Notes under the pieces: model-generated
Database searches by the model: none
What the model was told of the DNA's origin: nothing
Seen by the model: the letters and a program-made list of their open reading frames with translations, nothing else
Position numbers and translations under genes: made by a program
DNA from: Anagrus nilaparvatae
Lineage: Eukaryota; Arthropoda; Insecta; Hymenoptera; Mymaridae
DNA length: 64,000 nt
Direction of reading: 5' to 3'
Assembly (NCBI GenBank): GCA_022575985.1
Contig: JAKSXM010000014.1
Location: 8,680,001-8,744,000, forward strand
In this document: piece after piece, positions 1 to 13,400 of the stretch
Layout: every line of letters begins with the position of its first letter
Numbering within the stretch: position 1 is the first letter of the stretch

Positions 1-1
1 G

Positions 2-154
2 AGGAAGTCTGGTCGTGTTCATTTTTTTAACAGCTCAACAGACATCGACATTATAAAAGCACAATACAATAACGATAATAATAATAATAATAATAGCAAT
101 GACAGTAACAACAGTAAAACTGTCACTGATACGAGTAACAAAACTAAGAAATGA
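2..154 (+). pseudogene. LINE ORF1, 3' end (partial)
   Basis: An open frame enters from the window edge and ends at a TGA at 152-154. It encodes an Asn/Ser-rich, repeat-like tail (an AAT run near 75-95). Directly downstream, in the same frame, comes a LINE endonuclease, so this is probably the C-terminal end of ORF1 of the same non-LTR element. No nucleocapsid motif is visible in the 50 codons present. The assignment rests on position alone. Confidence 0.4.
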
Positions 155-577
155 CTAGACAGTGACATTAAGACATTGAAGGCTGGTTTTGTAAATGCGA
201 CCTCTCTTAAACGTCATATTAATGCCTTTCGAGATTTTCTCGTTAATGATCACTTTTTTGATGTAATGGGAGTAGCGGAGACGCGACTGGGCAGTGTTAT
301 TGATGATCACTTAGTGAGCATTGATGGTTACAGTCTAATCAGACAAGATAGAAACAAACAAGGTGGGGGACTGATCCTATATATTCGCAATTCACTCAGA
401 GCTCAAATTCTTGCTCATTCTGATACAGAAGTCCACGGGAAACCCCTTCAAACAGAATTCCTTATATGCAAAGTTTGGGGTGATGAAACTCCTTCCATTC
501 TCATTTGCCTCATATATCGCCGGTTCAGTCTATTCCCTCGAAATAATGTCGAGTTTGTAACCACGATAACTCTTTAA
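155..577 (+). pseudogene. LINE ORF2, N-terminal endonuclease domain, truncated
   Basis: This encodes the start of an apurinic-like endonuclease (endonuclease/exonuclease/phosphatase fold), the enzyme that nicks target DNA for non-LTR retrotransposition. Visible family marks are an N-terminal VNATSLKRHI segment, the metal-binding Glu context GVAETRLGS, and DGYSLIRQDRNKQGGGLILY, typical of CR1/Jockey-group ORF2. There is no clear ATG; the frame opens right after the TGA at 152. Only about 140 residues of a roughly 220-residue domain are present. The coding sequence stops at about 577, where it joins unrelated AT-rich repeats. The catalytic His at the domain end and the reverse transcriptase are absent, so it is a dead fragment. 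Confidence 0.75.
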
Positions 578-2264
578 CGACATTGCCAATTGACTTCAAA
601 ATTTCACAGATGACCTCAATTGAGACAAAGAGGATCTGATTAAATTTGTGGCTCATTGGGTATGCACGTTTAGGAATAATACCGAAAAGACTGAATGCTA
701 ATCAAAAAATTACATTTTAAAAAATTTTTCTAAACGATAACTCTTAAACAATATTGCCGATTGACTTCAAAATTTCACAGATGATCTCAAATGAGACAAA
801 GACGAACTGATTAAATTTCTAACCCATTTGGTACACACGATAAAAAATAATAGAGAAAAAACTAACTCCACATAAAAAATAGCATTTTTTTAAATTTTAT
901 ATGGAAAATTTCGATGTTTACGAAAAAAAAAAAAATTTTCACATTATCTAGAGATATTCAAGAAAATTTAAAAACATTAAAAAAAAAAAATATGGATTAT
1001 ATCACTCGCTGAATAAATAAATATCTTATATATATTAAAATGAAATAATTGAAAAAATATATAGCAATCATTGCATAAAAATATTTGAAATTACAACTTT
1101 TCTATAAAAAAATTGAAAAAATATATAGAAAAAATAATATACATAAAAATAAATATAAATATACATAAAAAATCTATCAAAAATCTTGAAAAAATTGACT
1201 ATTTTTCATTTTATTGGACACGCATGTATGAAGAATTGTACGGAGGAAAATACATGAAAGTGGTTTTAAAGTAATCTTTAAAGAAATATCTCAAGACCTT
1301 TTTCTAATTTTTAATTTTTATTTTTTTTTTTTTTTAATTTCATTCATTTATTAAGGAGAAATATAAAAAAAACGACTTAGAGTCTAATTTTTTGAATTTT
1401 TTATTTTTTCATATTTAGGACAGCTCATATCCATTTTTTATATGATTTTATATATTTAAATTTAAAAATTTGAATGCTACCATTGCATAAAAATATATAA
1501 AATTAAAAAAATATTTAAATGCAATCATTGTATAAAAATATTTGAAATTACAACTTTTCTATAAAACAGGAGACTGTTAGAAAAAAATTTATAATGGCGT
1601 ATAGTTTCTAGTAAAGGCAATAAAAAAATACAATTTTTTATAAAACAAGACAAATACAAAAAAAATTTTAATGCAATCATTGCATAAAAATTTTCTCAAT
1701 GCAATTATTCCATACAAATATTTGAAATTCCAACTTTTCTATAAAACAGGAGACTGTTAGAAAAAAATTTATAATGGCGTATAGTTTCTGGTAAAGTCAA
1801 TAAAAAAAATTCAATGTTATGATTGCATAAAAAAATTTAAAATTACAATTTTCATATAAAACAAGACAAAAACAAAAAAAAAATTTTAATGCAATCATTG
1901 CATAAAAATTTTTCAAATTACAAAAATATTTCAATGCAATCATTGCATAAAAGTATTTGAAATTACAAAAATATTTCGATGCTATCATTGCATAAAAATG
2001 TATGAAATTCCAACTTTGCTATAAAACAGGAGACTATTAGAAAAAAATTTATAATGGCGTATAGTTTCTGCTAAAGTCAATAAAAAAATTTCAATGTTAT
2101 CATTGCATAAAAAAATTTAAGAATACAATTTTCATACAAAACAAGACAAATACAAAAAAAAATTTAAATGCAATCATTGCATTAAAATTTTTGAAATTAC
2201 AAAAATATTTCAATGCAATGATTGCATAAAAATATTTGAAATTACAACTTTTCTTTAAAACAAG
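564..2264. repeat. AT-rich tandem repeat array, left part
   Basis: Two copies of a roughly 163-bp unit (ACGATAACTC...TTGACTTCAAAATTTCACAG) lie at about 564-690 and 727-850. They are followed by a unit at 860-1025 that recurs twice at 57110-57450. A second family with the shared core GGAGACTGTTAGAAAAAAA occurs near 1567, 1747 and 2027, and continues at 55885-56550 beyond the BEL element. Spacing varies (about 180-280 bp). No gene is seen. The short ORFs here are repeat translations. Confidence 0.75.
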
Positions 2265-2286
2265 TGTAGTGTAAATGTGTGTATTA
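2265..2286 (+). repeat. 5' LTR of BEL, first 22 bases
   Basis: The stretch beginning TGTAGTGTAAAT matches the start of the 3' LTR at 55679 with one substitution. It is cut at 2286, where the MULE begins, and the LTR resumes at 50824. The last 8 bases, GTGTATTA, are the left copy of the MULE target duplication. Confidence 0.92.
2279..2286. other. Target site duplication of the giant MULE, left copy
   Basis: GTGTATTA directly abuts the element's first base, G2287. The identical octamer abuts the last base at 50816-50823. The uninterrupted 3' LTR has a single GTGTATTA at the corresponding place, which shows that the second copy arose on insertion. Confidence 0.93.
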
Positions 2287-4253
2287 GAGGCCTATAGAGT
2301 ACTACAGAAAAAAAGTTTGATATAAAGCTGTTGGGCACAGAAAAATGTGCATATTAAGTAATGCAGTGAGTTTTTTGTGCATAAAATAATACAGGACATA
2401 ACATTTTTTGCATAAAGTTTTAAACACAGAAATTTAAGCACATATTTTTTTACAGAACATATTTTACAGTAAAATATTCAGCACAATTTCTTTTTGCATT
2501 AAAAATTCAGGGTAAAAAAGAAATAAGTTCAGCAGAATAGGTTCGACAAATAAATTTTTGCAAAGTTTATTCTGCATGATAAAATTTAATTTTGTAAGTT
2601 GAGCATAAAAAGTTTTGCAGTAGATAAATTTGACACAAGCAAATCTAACACACGTAAATTTCGACATAAGTTTTTGGACACAAAGCACGTTCAACACATG
2701 CTACTACAACATAAGCTGCGTTCAACACAACAAAACTCTACATGTTATAATAATTATTACCAAGAGATGGCGACAGTTTTATAGTTTTAAACTGATTTTT
2801 ATTATGGGACCATACTGCTTTCTTTCGGAATGGGGTTTGGTTTTTCTGGAAATGGGGTTTCCAACAAAGTTTTTCCACACCTCTCAGCTGTTACGCTCGA
2901 AATTTCAAGAAAATTTTTGCCTCAATTCAAGCAAGAAATACAGCTAAATATAGCCAATGCTGAAATTTTGAACAGATATTTAACTGGATGTCTTATCAAC
3001 TAAAACAGACTTTAGAAAAGCTTAAATTTTATTCTTCTCCCTTTTTTAACATTTATATGAAAAAAATCAAAATTACCAGCTAAATTTTCCAAGTATAGAA
3101 TGTTTTAATTGTTATAAAACAATATTTATTTTCTTAATATTTAATTCTGTTTCATCTTAGTTCACGCCCAATTCTCTCTGGATAACGTAACATCAGCAAC
3201 CAACCATAAATTTATATAAGTAAATAAAAAAGGATTAGACAATTGCACAGGTAGAAATCCTAATTTTTTTTTCAAATAAATGTTAAAAAAAAGGGAGCGG
3301 AATAAAATTTAAGGGTCGCTTTCTCGGAAATTTATTCGATATTATTATTTCTGAATAATATTTTACAAAAATTACGTAATGCATTATAAAATGCCAAGCA
3401 ATTGGCACTATGGTTCCTCATTAAAAATATTTTTCGTTATTTTGTTATTTCAGAAGAAAATTTTCAAAAAATTAGGTATCAATAATAATTGAATATATTC
3501 GGTAAAAACAACAATTCTAGATATTATTAATTTCATGGAAAAAAATAAGGTATCACATCTAAGTTAAAAAAAATAAAGTAGTTTAAGATTTTTTGGTAAA
3601 AAAATTGTTGAATAACAAATAAGGTCTTAATACCATAATAGTTGTGAAATATCACCGGTAAAATGTAAGGGTGGTTTTTCTATTTTGAACTATTAACTGG
3701 ACAATATTTCATTTTTTTATAAGCCCATTCTCTTCGAAAGGTAAGTGTTAATACTATAATTTATAAAATTTTAAATTATTTGCATTAAAAGTATCAGTAT
3801 AAAAATATAAAAACACTTTTCAATTTTACCGTAAAATTAAAAAACACAATTACACTATTACATAATAAAAAAATTATAAAATTATAAACGATAATAAGCA
3901 TATACAATTTCGTTACAAAAACTAAATTTTCTTATCTTTTAATGTCCAAAACTTTTGTGATAAACTTCTTTTCAACTAACGCAATTTTCAATCCAACATC
4001 TCGTTTCAAACGTAATTTTTTCTATATACAAAAATGATTTTAAGATTGTTAGTTCCTATATGATACTAGGAAATTTAAAATGGCTAAAGAAAGGGAATAT
4101 GAAAATTCAGATTGAAATAAACAAGAATTTTATAAGAATATATTTTTCATACACTATTTATTAAATATATTATACAACAAATATATATTTATTAATTATA
4201 AATAAAAACTTTCTTATAAAAATATAAACATATTAAAAAAAATAAATTCTTCT
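2287..4253. other. Left terminal non-coding region of the MULE
   Basis: The outer part (2287 to about 3060) pairs with 50050-50815. Segment 3395-3740 is a shortened version of the satellite unit that is expanded at 49140-49980 on the right; it begins at a GCCAAGCAATTGGCAC motif and ends in AAATATCACCGG. From about 3740 to 4253 the DNA is AT-rich, lies downstream of the RING exon's stop, and has no counterpart in the other arm. No gene is seen; the short ORFs read through repeats. Confidence 0.6.
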
Positions 4254-4489
4254 TCAAATCATAACCATTACAGGTTTCTTTGATGGAATTTTGCAATACG
4301 GGCAACAATGAAACGATGTTCCATCATTGTTTAAATCTCGATTACTCTTGATCATATTTTCCCAATCTTCTGAACAAGATTCACAAACCTTTACATGACC
4401 ACAATCATATTGCATACATTTCTCCTTTTTTCTGCACAAAAAGCAGTTCGTTTCCAACAAAATAATCTTTTGTACCTCTTCAAAATTCT
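4254..4489 (-). CDS. Exon 16, left: C-terminal RING finger
   Basis: C3HC4-type RING: CFLC, then DCGH, VCESC and CCPYC, about 75 residues ending at a TGA at 4254-4256. RING fingers bind zinc and usually give ubiquitin E3 ligase activity or protein contacts. The acceptor is TTTTTTTCAG|AG at 4490, and the join to exon 15 restores a GAG codon. The matching exon in the right arm (48153-48402) is only about half identical in protein, although the intron just upstream is nearly the same. Confidence 0.82.
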
Positions 4490-7400
4490 CTGAAAAAAAA
4501 AAGAAAGATTAGCATTCTTGCATTTTTATCAATTGTATCTAAGAACAGCAGGACATCAATTAACGTAAAGTAAGTAACCCTGGCAGGGAAGTCAAATTCA
4601 TACACTTTAAATTTTTTTTGTACTTAAACATTATACTGTTTTTAAGAAACTGAATCACATTACCGAAGCAACGTTTGCGAGACTAATAATCAAACAAAAT
4701 TTTCACATTTCGTTCGATATTCGTCTCATTACGACACAGCAATAAGCTAAAAGTGCACTAGCAGCCAATATTTGCATCGCAAGCTTTTCTATATTGGATT
4801 TTCATAAAAATTTAATTAAAAACCGTGACTAATTTTCATTTATTTGCATTTTACTGGCGATGCTATCGAAAAATCGTTATTTACTTTTTTTTAACTGAAA
4901 TTACCAATATTAGCTTAAACATTACCGAAGCAACGTTTGCGAGACTAATAATCAAACAAAATTTTAACATTTCGTTCGAAATTCGTCTCATTACGACTCA
5001 GCAATAAGCTAAAAGTGCACTAGCAGCCAATATTTGCATCGCAAGCATTTCTATATTGGATTTTCATAAAAATTTAATAAAACACCGTGACTAATTTTCA
5101 TTTATTTGCATTTTACTGGCGATGCTATCGAAAAATCGTTATTGACTTTTTTTAAAACTGAAATTACCAATATTAGCTTAAACATTACCGAAGCAACGTT
5201 TGCGAGACTAATAATCAAACAAAATTTTCACATTTCGTTCGAAATTCGTCTCATTACGACACAGCAATAAGCTAAAAGTGCACTATCAGCCAATATTTGC
5301 ATCGCAAGCTTATATATTGTTCTTAAATGTTAAAATTAAATATAACCGCAGATGAATATTTAACGTTCTTTTATTCTTGTTTTTGCGATTCGACTTTGTT
5401 CGGATAATGATTTTCTGAGTTTCGAAAATCAAATTTCACAAGTTTATCGACTGTTAGTCAATACCTAAAGTATACGCAAACATGCTATTACCGCAAATTT
5501 ATTTGCAAATTCTAGTAAACAAAAAGCTTGTTCCAATTTACGACCTCTTAAGAAACAAAAATTTTAACCATATTAACGTACTACAAAAAGAATACTTTGC
5601 TTTTTGGGTAATAAAAAGATATTCGCGTTTTTTTCCAGACGAACATTTTAAGAAACATTTTTTTTTTTTGATATTTCATTGAATCTCAAACAGCTATGGT
5701 ATAATACAATTAACAATGGCTTACTGTTACCCTGAAATTTATAAGTGTATACAAACCATCAATTCAATTAATTTTAGTTAAGGTAGCTCTATCATGATGA
5801 ATATGAAAATTGTAACAAAATTTTAGCCACAAGTTGTCCAAATTTTTGAGAATAACGAGGTCATCATTCTAAATAAATACATGCGTTCTTATCAGAGAAA
5901 TTTTTAACCTGAACTTTTAAGACAGAAACCAAAGAGTGAATGAATGAAACTGTTGACGTTTTAAATTAGAGAATGTATAGATTCAGATTAAATTTTGCTA
6001 TTTCCTTGTAGCCATAAAAAATTCTAAATATTTCCGCGTATTAATCCGCTTCCATTTTGTTAAAAAATACTTTTTTTAAAATAAAACAATTATGTCAAAT
6101 AAAAATAATTGTACTAGTTTTAACAAGTTTGCTATAAATATTTTGAATGCTTAACATTAAATAAAACTTCAATCTTGGGCGTGGTCAGAGATTATTATTA
6201 TTGTAAAGAGAGAGCCACCTTAACTCATATTACTGACGTAAATTTTTTTATTTCTTTAGAAACCAATCTCTTACCGAACTCTAAATGGAATGCTTTTGTT
6301 TTCAAAATTTACCATTTCCCAGTTAATCATAAAAAAAATTAGGCACAAATTTACAAAAGCAAATAAAAGAATGTTAATTGGGTTTAATTAATTAATAATT
6401 TCATCAGCGAAGACATATACAGTAATGACTTTTTTAAATATAAAAAAAAATATGAGCTACATTTTTCGAACACTTAAAAAAAGTTTGCTTTAACTTTCAG
6501 GGACCAGCAAGAAGTATTTCTTTCATGGCTCAGTAAAAAACTGAATCCTACTTCTTTACGTTAATTGATGTTTAATTTAACAGAATAACAAAATCATTTA
6601 AAAGCACAACAATGCTATGTAGTAACTGAAGCAAAATATGTTCATAATAAATTTATTTTGATTTCTGCAATATGCATTAAGGCGTTTGCAGTCTATTTAC
6701 TTTTGATAACAGACTTGAATTTAAAATTTTAAATTTGTATTTTACGCAAGTAATTAGTAATTTAATGAAAATTATGAAAATAAGATGTAATTATCAGGGT
6801 GTCGAAATTCGTGAGTTTACTAAAGAATATAAATAAAAAATGTATTAGTTTTTAATGTAATAAGTTTTAAAACATCATTAATGAACACAATTCTTGAGGA
6901 ATCAACGGTTATTTACGATCAATGATTTAATTTTAAATACAGTTTAAAATATAAAGTTTATATACAGTTTATTAGTGTATATTATTCATATATATTATTA
7001 TAGACAATTATTATATCATTCATATTCATTTTTTTGCAAAAACAGTGTCACGTGGTCGTTTATACCGACTGAAGTAAGAATTCACCAACTTTTTTGTCTT
7101 AAAGTTTGTATTTTTAAAAGTTGTTTACCACACCCCATAAACATTAACAAAATTTAAAGTTGAAAAAACATTTGTGGCTAAAATGTGACAAAAAAGCGTT
7201 TACCTTTCCTATCAAAAACTTGGCGTTTAAGCTAAAGAAATGCATGAATTTTTATTTACTTTTTTTTTAATTATGTTTTTCATTTAATCTTAGATGTATC
7301 AACATTTTTTTAATCTTAACTTTAGATCTTTAATCTTAACTTAACTATAGATGACATTTTAGTTGAAAATATAGCCAAAGTTCTCTTGTTTATTTTAAAA

Positions 7401-10400
7401 AATCATAAAAAGTCGCTGCTGTACTTTAAGAAATAAGCAGTTTTAAGTACAATAATAAACATTTTTTAAATTTACTAAGTTTTTATTACAATAGCAATGT
7501 TTCCCAAAATTTAGAACACTAAAACAAGATTTTTATATTACTTTTTTTAAATCTATTTTTGCAAATAAAATGAAACTGAGCCATATATATTATTATATAT
7601 AATATATTATATACAGATATTACCTTTATCTATAACAAAAAAAGTCAAATGTCCAAAACTAAAATCGAGGCGTGTATGCTGTTTGGTACATTCTAATAAA
7701 ATACATATCCAAAACCACGTCAATAAATAATTAAGGTTTCTCCATAAGATCATTTGGTTCTAACCGTTACAACTTTAAATTAACTAATATGTTGCAATAA
7801 TAAAAGTAATAATTTAATCGTATAAAAATTTAATTTTTGCGAGTTTACAACAGACTAACAGTCAAAAAAAAAGAATACTGATTTTATTTGTCATCTCACT
7901 TTTTTAAATTAAATATGAACATACTTTGAACTTCATAAAATAAAAGTCAATTTTACACTTCAAGTAAGATGTACGCTTAAAATTTTAAATAAGAATATTA
8001 AATATTAAAAGAAAATTTGAAACAAATTGGTAGTATAAAATGTTTTAAAGGTTATTTATCAAAAAGCATACATCAAACTTTAAACTGTCAAATTGATTTA
8101 AATTTATAAAAATTGTTACTACCTCTCATTGCTTTCAATTCTGCCTGTAGATTCTCGATGACGTTTGCTCTATTATCTTTTACAGAGCTTTCAGCAATAT
8201 TAATTGAATTATGAACACTGTTGTTTTGTAAAGATATACTTTCAGCATTCTTCTTTCGATTTTTTTTCTTTTGGTTCTTTCCTAAAAAAAAATTCTTTAT
8301 TCATTAACTGGCATACATTTCCTTTTTTTCATACATTTATTCAAATTATTTTTTTACGTACCCATTTTTTTTTTTGGAGCAATGACTTCCGTATTGGAAG
8401 GAATTATTTTTTTATTCTGTTTTGCTTTCAATCTCTTAAGCCTATTTCTTTTTTGATTTTTTGTCAACTTTGTTGGAGTTGATGTAACGACATTAACGGG
8501 GATAGGCTCAACTGAAATATTAAAAAATTACTTATAAACGTTGAAATAAAATTAAAAATATAATTCAAAACTAATTTTTTCTAATAAATTAATACCAGTA
8601 TTATTAAAGCTGTGAGATGAAATTCTTTCTTGGAAGTGATTCCCTGAAAGTATTTCATCATTTTCATCATTTTCAGAATTTAGTGACAGGCTGCTTTCAT
8701 CTAAAATTCATATTTCATTATTAACGTTTTACGACTTCATTTATTATAAAAATTATTTAAATGTTAATAAAAATAAGACCTTCCGAATCATCAGCGACAT
8801 ATGCGCCCTGATCTTGACTTCCTGCAAGTGCGAGATCATGTTGATCAATTATCATTTGTGCGTCTCCTAAAACGAATTTACGTATTAAAACTTTTTTAAT
8901 CATGAAAGTATAAATATATTAGCAACATCTTACCAATGGCTGGTACTAAACTGTTCACTTCATCTGATAGATTATTTCTTTCTGCATTATCCAACATAAT
9001 TTCATCTGACTCCAAGCTACTTTCAGAAAAATTATCGTTTTCCCTATCCACGTCAATAATTCCTAAAATGACAGGTAATTCAATATAAACATGATAATCA
9101 GAAAAATTGTAACATAATTCTTACCTTGTTGATTTGCTACATTATTTACACCCGATGCTTCATCTGCAGATTCATATGGCAATTCCATATCTTCTTCTGC
9201 CGATTCACTTAATTCTGAGATGCTCAATATTTCATCAACTAAACTTTCATTTTGTCTTGGATGGTTTGTTTCTAAAAATTTGATTATTTTAAAAACAATT
9301 ATAGCTACAATATTTATTAGCAAATTATGATTCAGTAATAAATAAAAATTGTTACCATGTCTATTGATTATATTAAGCAGGCCTGCTTGAAAATCTTCCA
9401 AACCCCCAGTTGCAGTGTCAGCGTTTGCTTCTTGATTTTCAAAATTATACGGTTCTTCAGCTAAAAAACACCAATGAGGTTAATTTTCAATAAATGAACT
9501 TACAAAAAAATGTGGTTCTTAAATAAACAACGATTTTTAATTTCAAGTAATTATAAGAAAAACTTTATTACTTACGGAGTATGGAAAACGTTTCAATTAA
9601 ACTATTTCTAAATTCAAGTAGTTGCCTTTGACCTTCATTATCGTCTCTGAATTGATTAATTTCCGGTTCATACTCGCTATCATATATACGGTCTGAAAAT
9701 AAAAAAAATATGAAAAAAACGTTCAAGTACTTAAGTTACATTATTAAATTATATTTCATTGGATTACTTCTGTATTTTTTCTCCCACACTTGACTCATCA
9801 TTTCGTGAATAAATTCGTCTAATGTTATTCTGCAATAAATTTATGCTTATTACATCCGAATCATAAAAAAATTATTTAATTGTATAATCCTCGGCCGTAA
9901 ACAAAGAATGACTTAAATCGCAGTTTACCATCCTAGGCTTCGCCTCGGAAGGTAATTTACGTGCGATTTCGGCCATTCTTTATTTTTCTGGCCTAGGACC
10001 GTAATATACTATTTTTATTTTTCTTCACCTTTCCCGGTCGAATTTCCATTCAGCCTCTGCTTTGGCATCTTCTGCATCTACACTCTGTTTGCGTCGTCTT
10101 TTATGAATTCTTTTGTGTCGCTTTATTACTCTTTTGCAATCGGTGTCATAACTTTTAAGGACTTTTAATAATTTATCTATAATTTTAAATTATTTTCTTG
10201 TTAAAATATTTCAAATTATTCTAATATGATATTTTAATATAATATTTTTTTCAAACCAAGCATAAGCCAAAGTTCCGGGTGTGAACCAATTTTATCGTTC
10301 AGTTCGCGGTGGTAACGCTCACACAGATTATTAGTGGTTATTGGCCTTTTATTGACACTTATGATTGTCTTCAGCGGGACCCACGTTCGCTTCATGTACA

Positions 10401-13400
10401 ATTCAAATCTTCTCAGCTTTTCTACTTGCTCACTGATTTCTGCGATATCATCTCTAAGTTTCTGGAAACCTTTGTCAAATTTCTCAGCTGGTAGGTACGC
10501 TAAACACTGGGCATAGTGAGATACTTCGTCGTAACCTTCGACCCCAATTTCTTTCCATTTTTTCACAACGGCCTAAAAATAAATTTCATACACGCGATGT
10601 TACTTTAATGCTTCGACATTCTATTTTAAAATTTAAATTGTTTCGTATTCGTTTAAGTTTTTTTATTCTAACATAAAGAATTTTCATAGCAAAGGGTCGG
10701 ATTAAGCAGGGGCGTATCCAGAAATTGGTTTTTGAGGGTGCGATTTAAAATTTTTTGTCAGATGCCCCTAAAATGGGCTTACAGCGCCCTAAAATTTTTG
10801 TAATTTTTCTTACTAGCGGCTCGAAAATCCTTTTTTTCGCCCCAAGACACGATAATAAAAACGCGTTTTCTACTCACTGAGAAAGAAAAATTGCGTTTTT
10901 TCAATGGAAGCAAAAAAATTATGCCACATATCGCAATTTAGCATCCTTGACGTCAACTGAAATTCAAATAATTTCAATTTAAAACCTTTCAATAATTTTA
11001 AAAGTAAGGGAATAGGATGTTTTCAATTATTTAGAGTAATCAGTTTTTTAGATTATTTTTAGAGTTTTAGATTTTTAGTTTAAATTTTTCAATTATTTAG
11101 AGTTTCAGTTATTTAGAGTATTTAAGCTGTTGGAAATTTTGGTAACTTGTCAATAAAATTTCAAACAATTGTTTTCTGAGTAAACTCCACTATCAATTTA
11201 CAATTTACTGAAATAAATTATTTCTATAAATTCGCTTCAACATTCAAACACTATTTACTCTTGAAAATTGAATATAAAATAAAAAAAAGTAGATTAGCTG
11301 CCCAAAATGATGACAAAAGATTTCTTTCGTTGATCGTTTTTTTTTTTTTTTAAGACCTTTTTTATGTTAAAAATTTTACTTCATCTTGAAAGATAATTTG
11401 AAAATATTCAAAATTTATGTATCTTACTAAATAATTGACAGCTACGGGGTCTATTAAGATTCTTACAATTAATGTTTTAAGACTGCTTCTGAGTAAATCG
11501 CTATTATCATCATTAAATTTTATTCTCTTTTATTTATTAAGTTAAGTTTCAAAGGTATTACTTATTTTACAAAGGTTCAGGGGTTGATTACAAATTTTCG
11601 TAGAAATTACAATTACCGATATAATTTTTTTTTTTAAGTTCATTTTGGAAAATATTATTTACAATTAAATTATAAAGTTTCATAGTATTTTAAAATTAAA
11701 GAAAACGTATCAAAAAAGATGAGGTTGTTGGTTATTTTACGAATTTCTATGCGTTTTTTATTACATTTATGAAAATAATGTCAATAAAGTTTGTAAAACT
11801 AATTGGAAATGCAATCTTTAAGTTGGTACTTATTCATCAGATTTATTAAGTTTCGTCGCTCTGTGTAATCTGCACACTAATTTTTTTTAAGTTTAAGAAA
11901 ATTTTCATTAGTAATTTATTAAGTCGGTGACAAAGGTAAAAAATAATGTATTTTAGCTTGAGGCAAAATTCGTGAAACGATCATCACTTACCAGGTTGAC
12001 CTCTCGAAACTTAACAGCGGGTTTACGGGGGAGTTCACACATCAAAAATATGAATACTTAAATTAATTGCTTAAAAATGCTTCAGTTATAGTCACATTGT
12101 GGAAGGTACTTTTTTTTAATGTTTCGTTTTCATTGGTTTGTCTGATTTTCCCGAGGATTTTCAGAAAAACGAACACCAGTCTAATGGCTTTAGTGGCAAA
12201 TTTTAATACGTGGCCTATACTGCAAAACATATTTTTAAAGCTTCTATGTGTGCTACTCAGAGATTTCTTTTAAAAATGACAAAAAAAAATGGAGAAACAC
12301 CAAGGAGGTTTCATTGGACATAACTTGGGTAGACTTAAAGACCTACGGAGCTGAAATTTGCCCAAAAGCTTATATTTTAGATGTGTAAACTCCCCCCTAA
12401 ATCAGCGGATAAGATTTGAGAGGTCAACCTGGCATGTGATGACCGTCTTTCACGAATTTTACCTCCCTTAAAAATCCTAAAACTTAATATTATTAACGCT
12501 TTGTTGCATGCTCTCATAATTTTTTTCAACCCCATCGACCATCATCAGGGTCAAAGCAGTTAACGAAATTACATAAAACCGGTGTAAAATTAAAGAAAAA
12601 AAGTCCACTGGTGACATCGAAAATTTTACTGTCGCACTTTATAGTATTCGATTCGGCACTAATTCTTGCGTATTCTCTTACATTTTTATTCAAAACGGAG
12701 GTATCTTAAAAATTTTATTAAATATTTTTGAAGCTGGTTAAAAAATTTTTTTAACTTTTTTTATTTTTTATGGTATTTCAAATAATATATTTGTGTGTCT
12801 GTGTGGGTGTACGTTTCATCATCAGGGTCGAACCAATGAACAGTCAAAATGAAGTGTCAAAATATTGAAAAAAAAGTCTGCTCGTGACATAGGCCATAGT
12901 TTTGTGACTCATTATTAACGAAAAATTAAGAATACAGGTCGTTTTAGCATAAATATATGGAAAAATATTACTTTCACAAAAAAAAATGATTATTATCATT
13001 TTGCAAGAAGACAAAATTGGTAAAATTTTGAGAACAAACAGAACCGTTGAAAATAAACAGAAAAAAAGTTATGGGCAAAATAAACTTTTTTTTAATTTTT
13101 TAAGAAATTTTAAACGAAAAGTCATAACACTTGCTCCTAAATATGTCCAGTCATTTTTAGCCCTATCGAGTAATATCGAGCAGCGTGAACATTATTTAAT
13201 TTTAACAGCCAATTTTTTTAGTATTCATTCCAAGTTATTTATATTTTAATTTTTTGGTTTAATTTTTCATCTGTAAAAAGATTTGCCTATTTTATGTTTA
13301 TAACGGTTAATTCTCTTTTTTTTCAGGCTAAATTTTTAAAAAATTGTTTTTTTCTTTTTTTCAACAATTATATACAATTTTCAAAAAAAACCACTGTACA

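Noticed and set aside
4660..5310. CRISPR-like array
   Set aside because: The units are 262 bp tandem copies without short repeats and unique spacers. It is a satellite inside an intron.
5482..7157. Small ORFs in intron 15, mirrored in the right arm
   Set aside because: Conservation between arms is explained by copying of the arms. Composition is AT-driven and no domain is seen.
8204..8482. 92-residue ORF opposite the transposase exons, mirrored at 43083-43361
   Set aside because: It is the antisense shadow of exons 14-15 and their intron.
10309..10516. ORFs of 60-61 codons, mirrored at 41049-41256
   Set aside because: They are antisense shadows of the MULE exon that carries the catalytic Glu.
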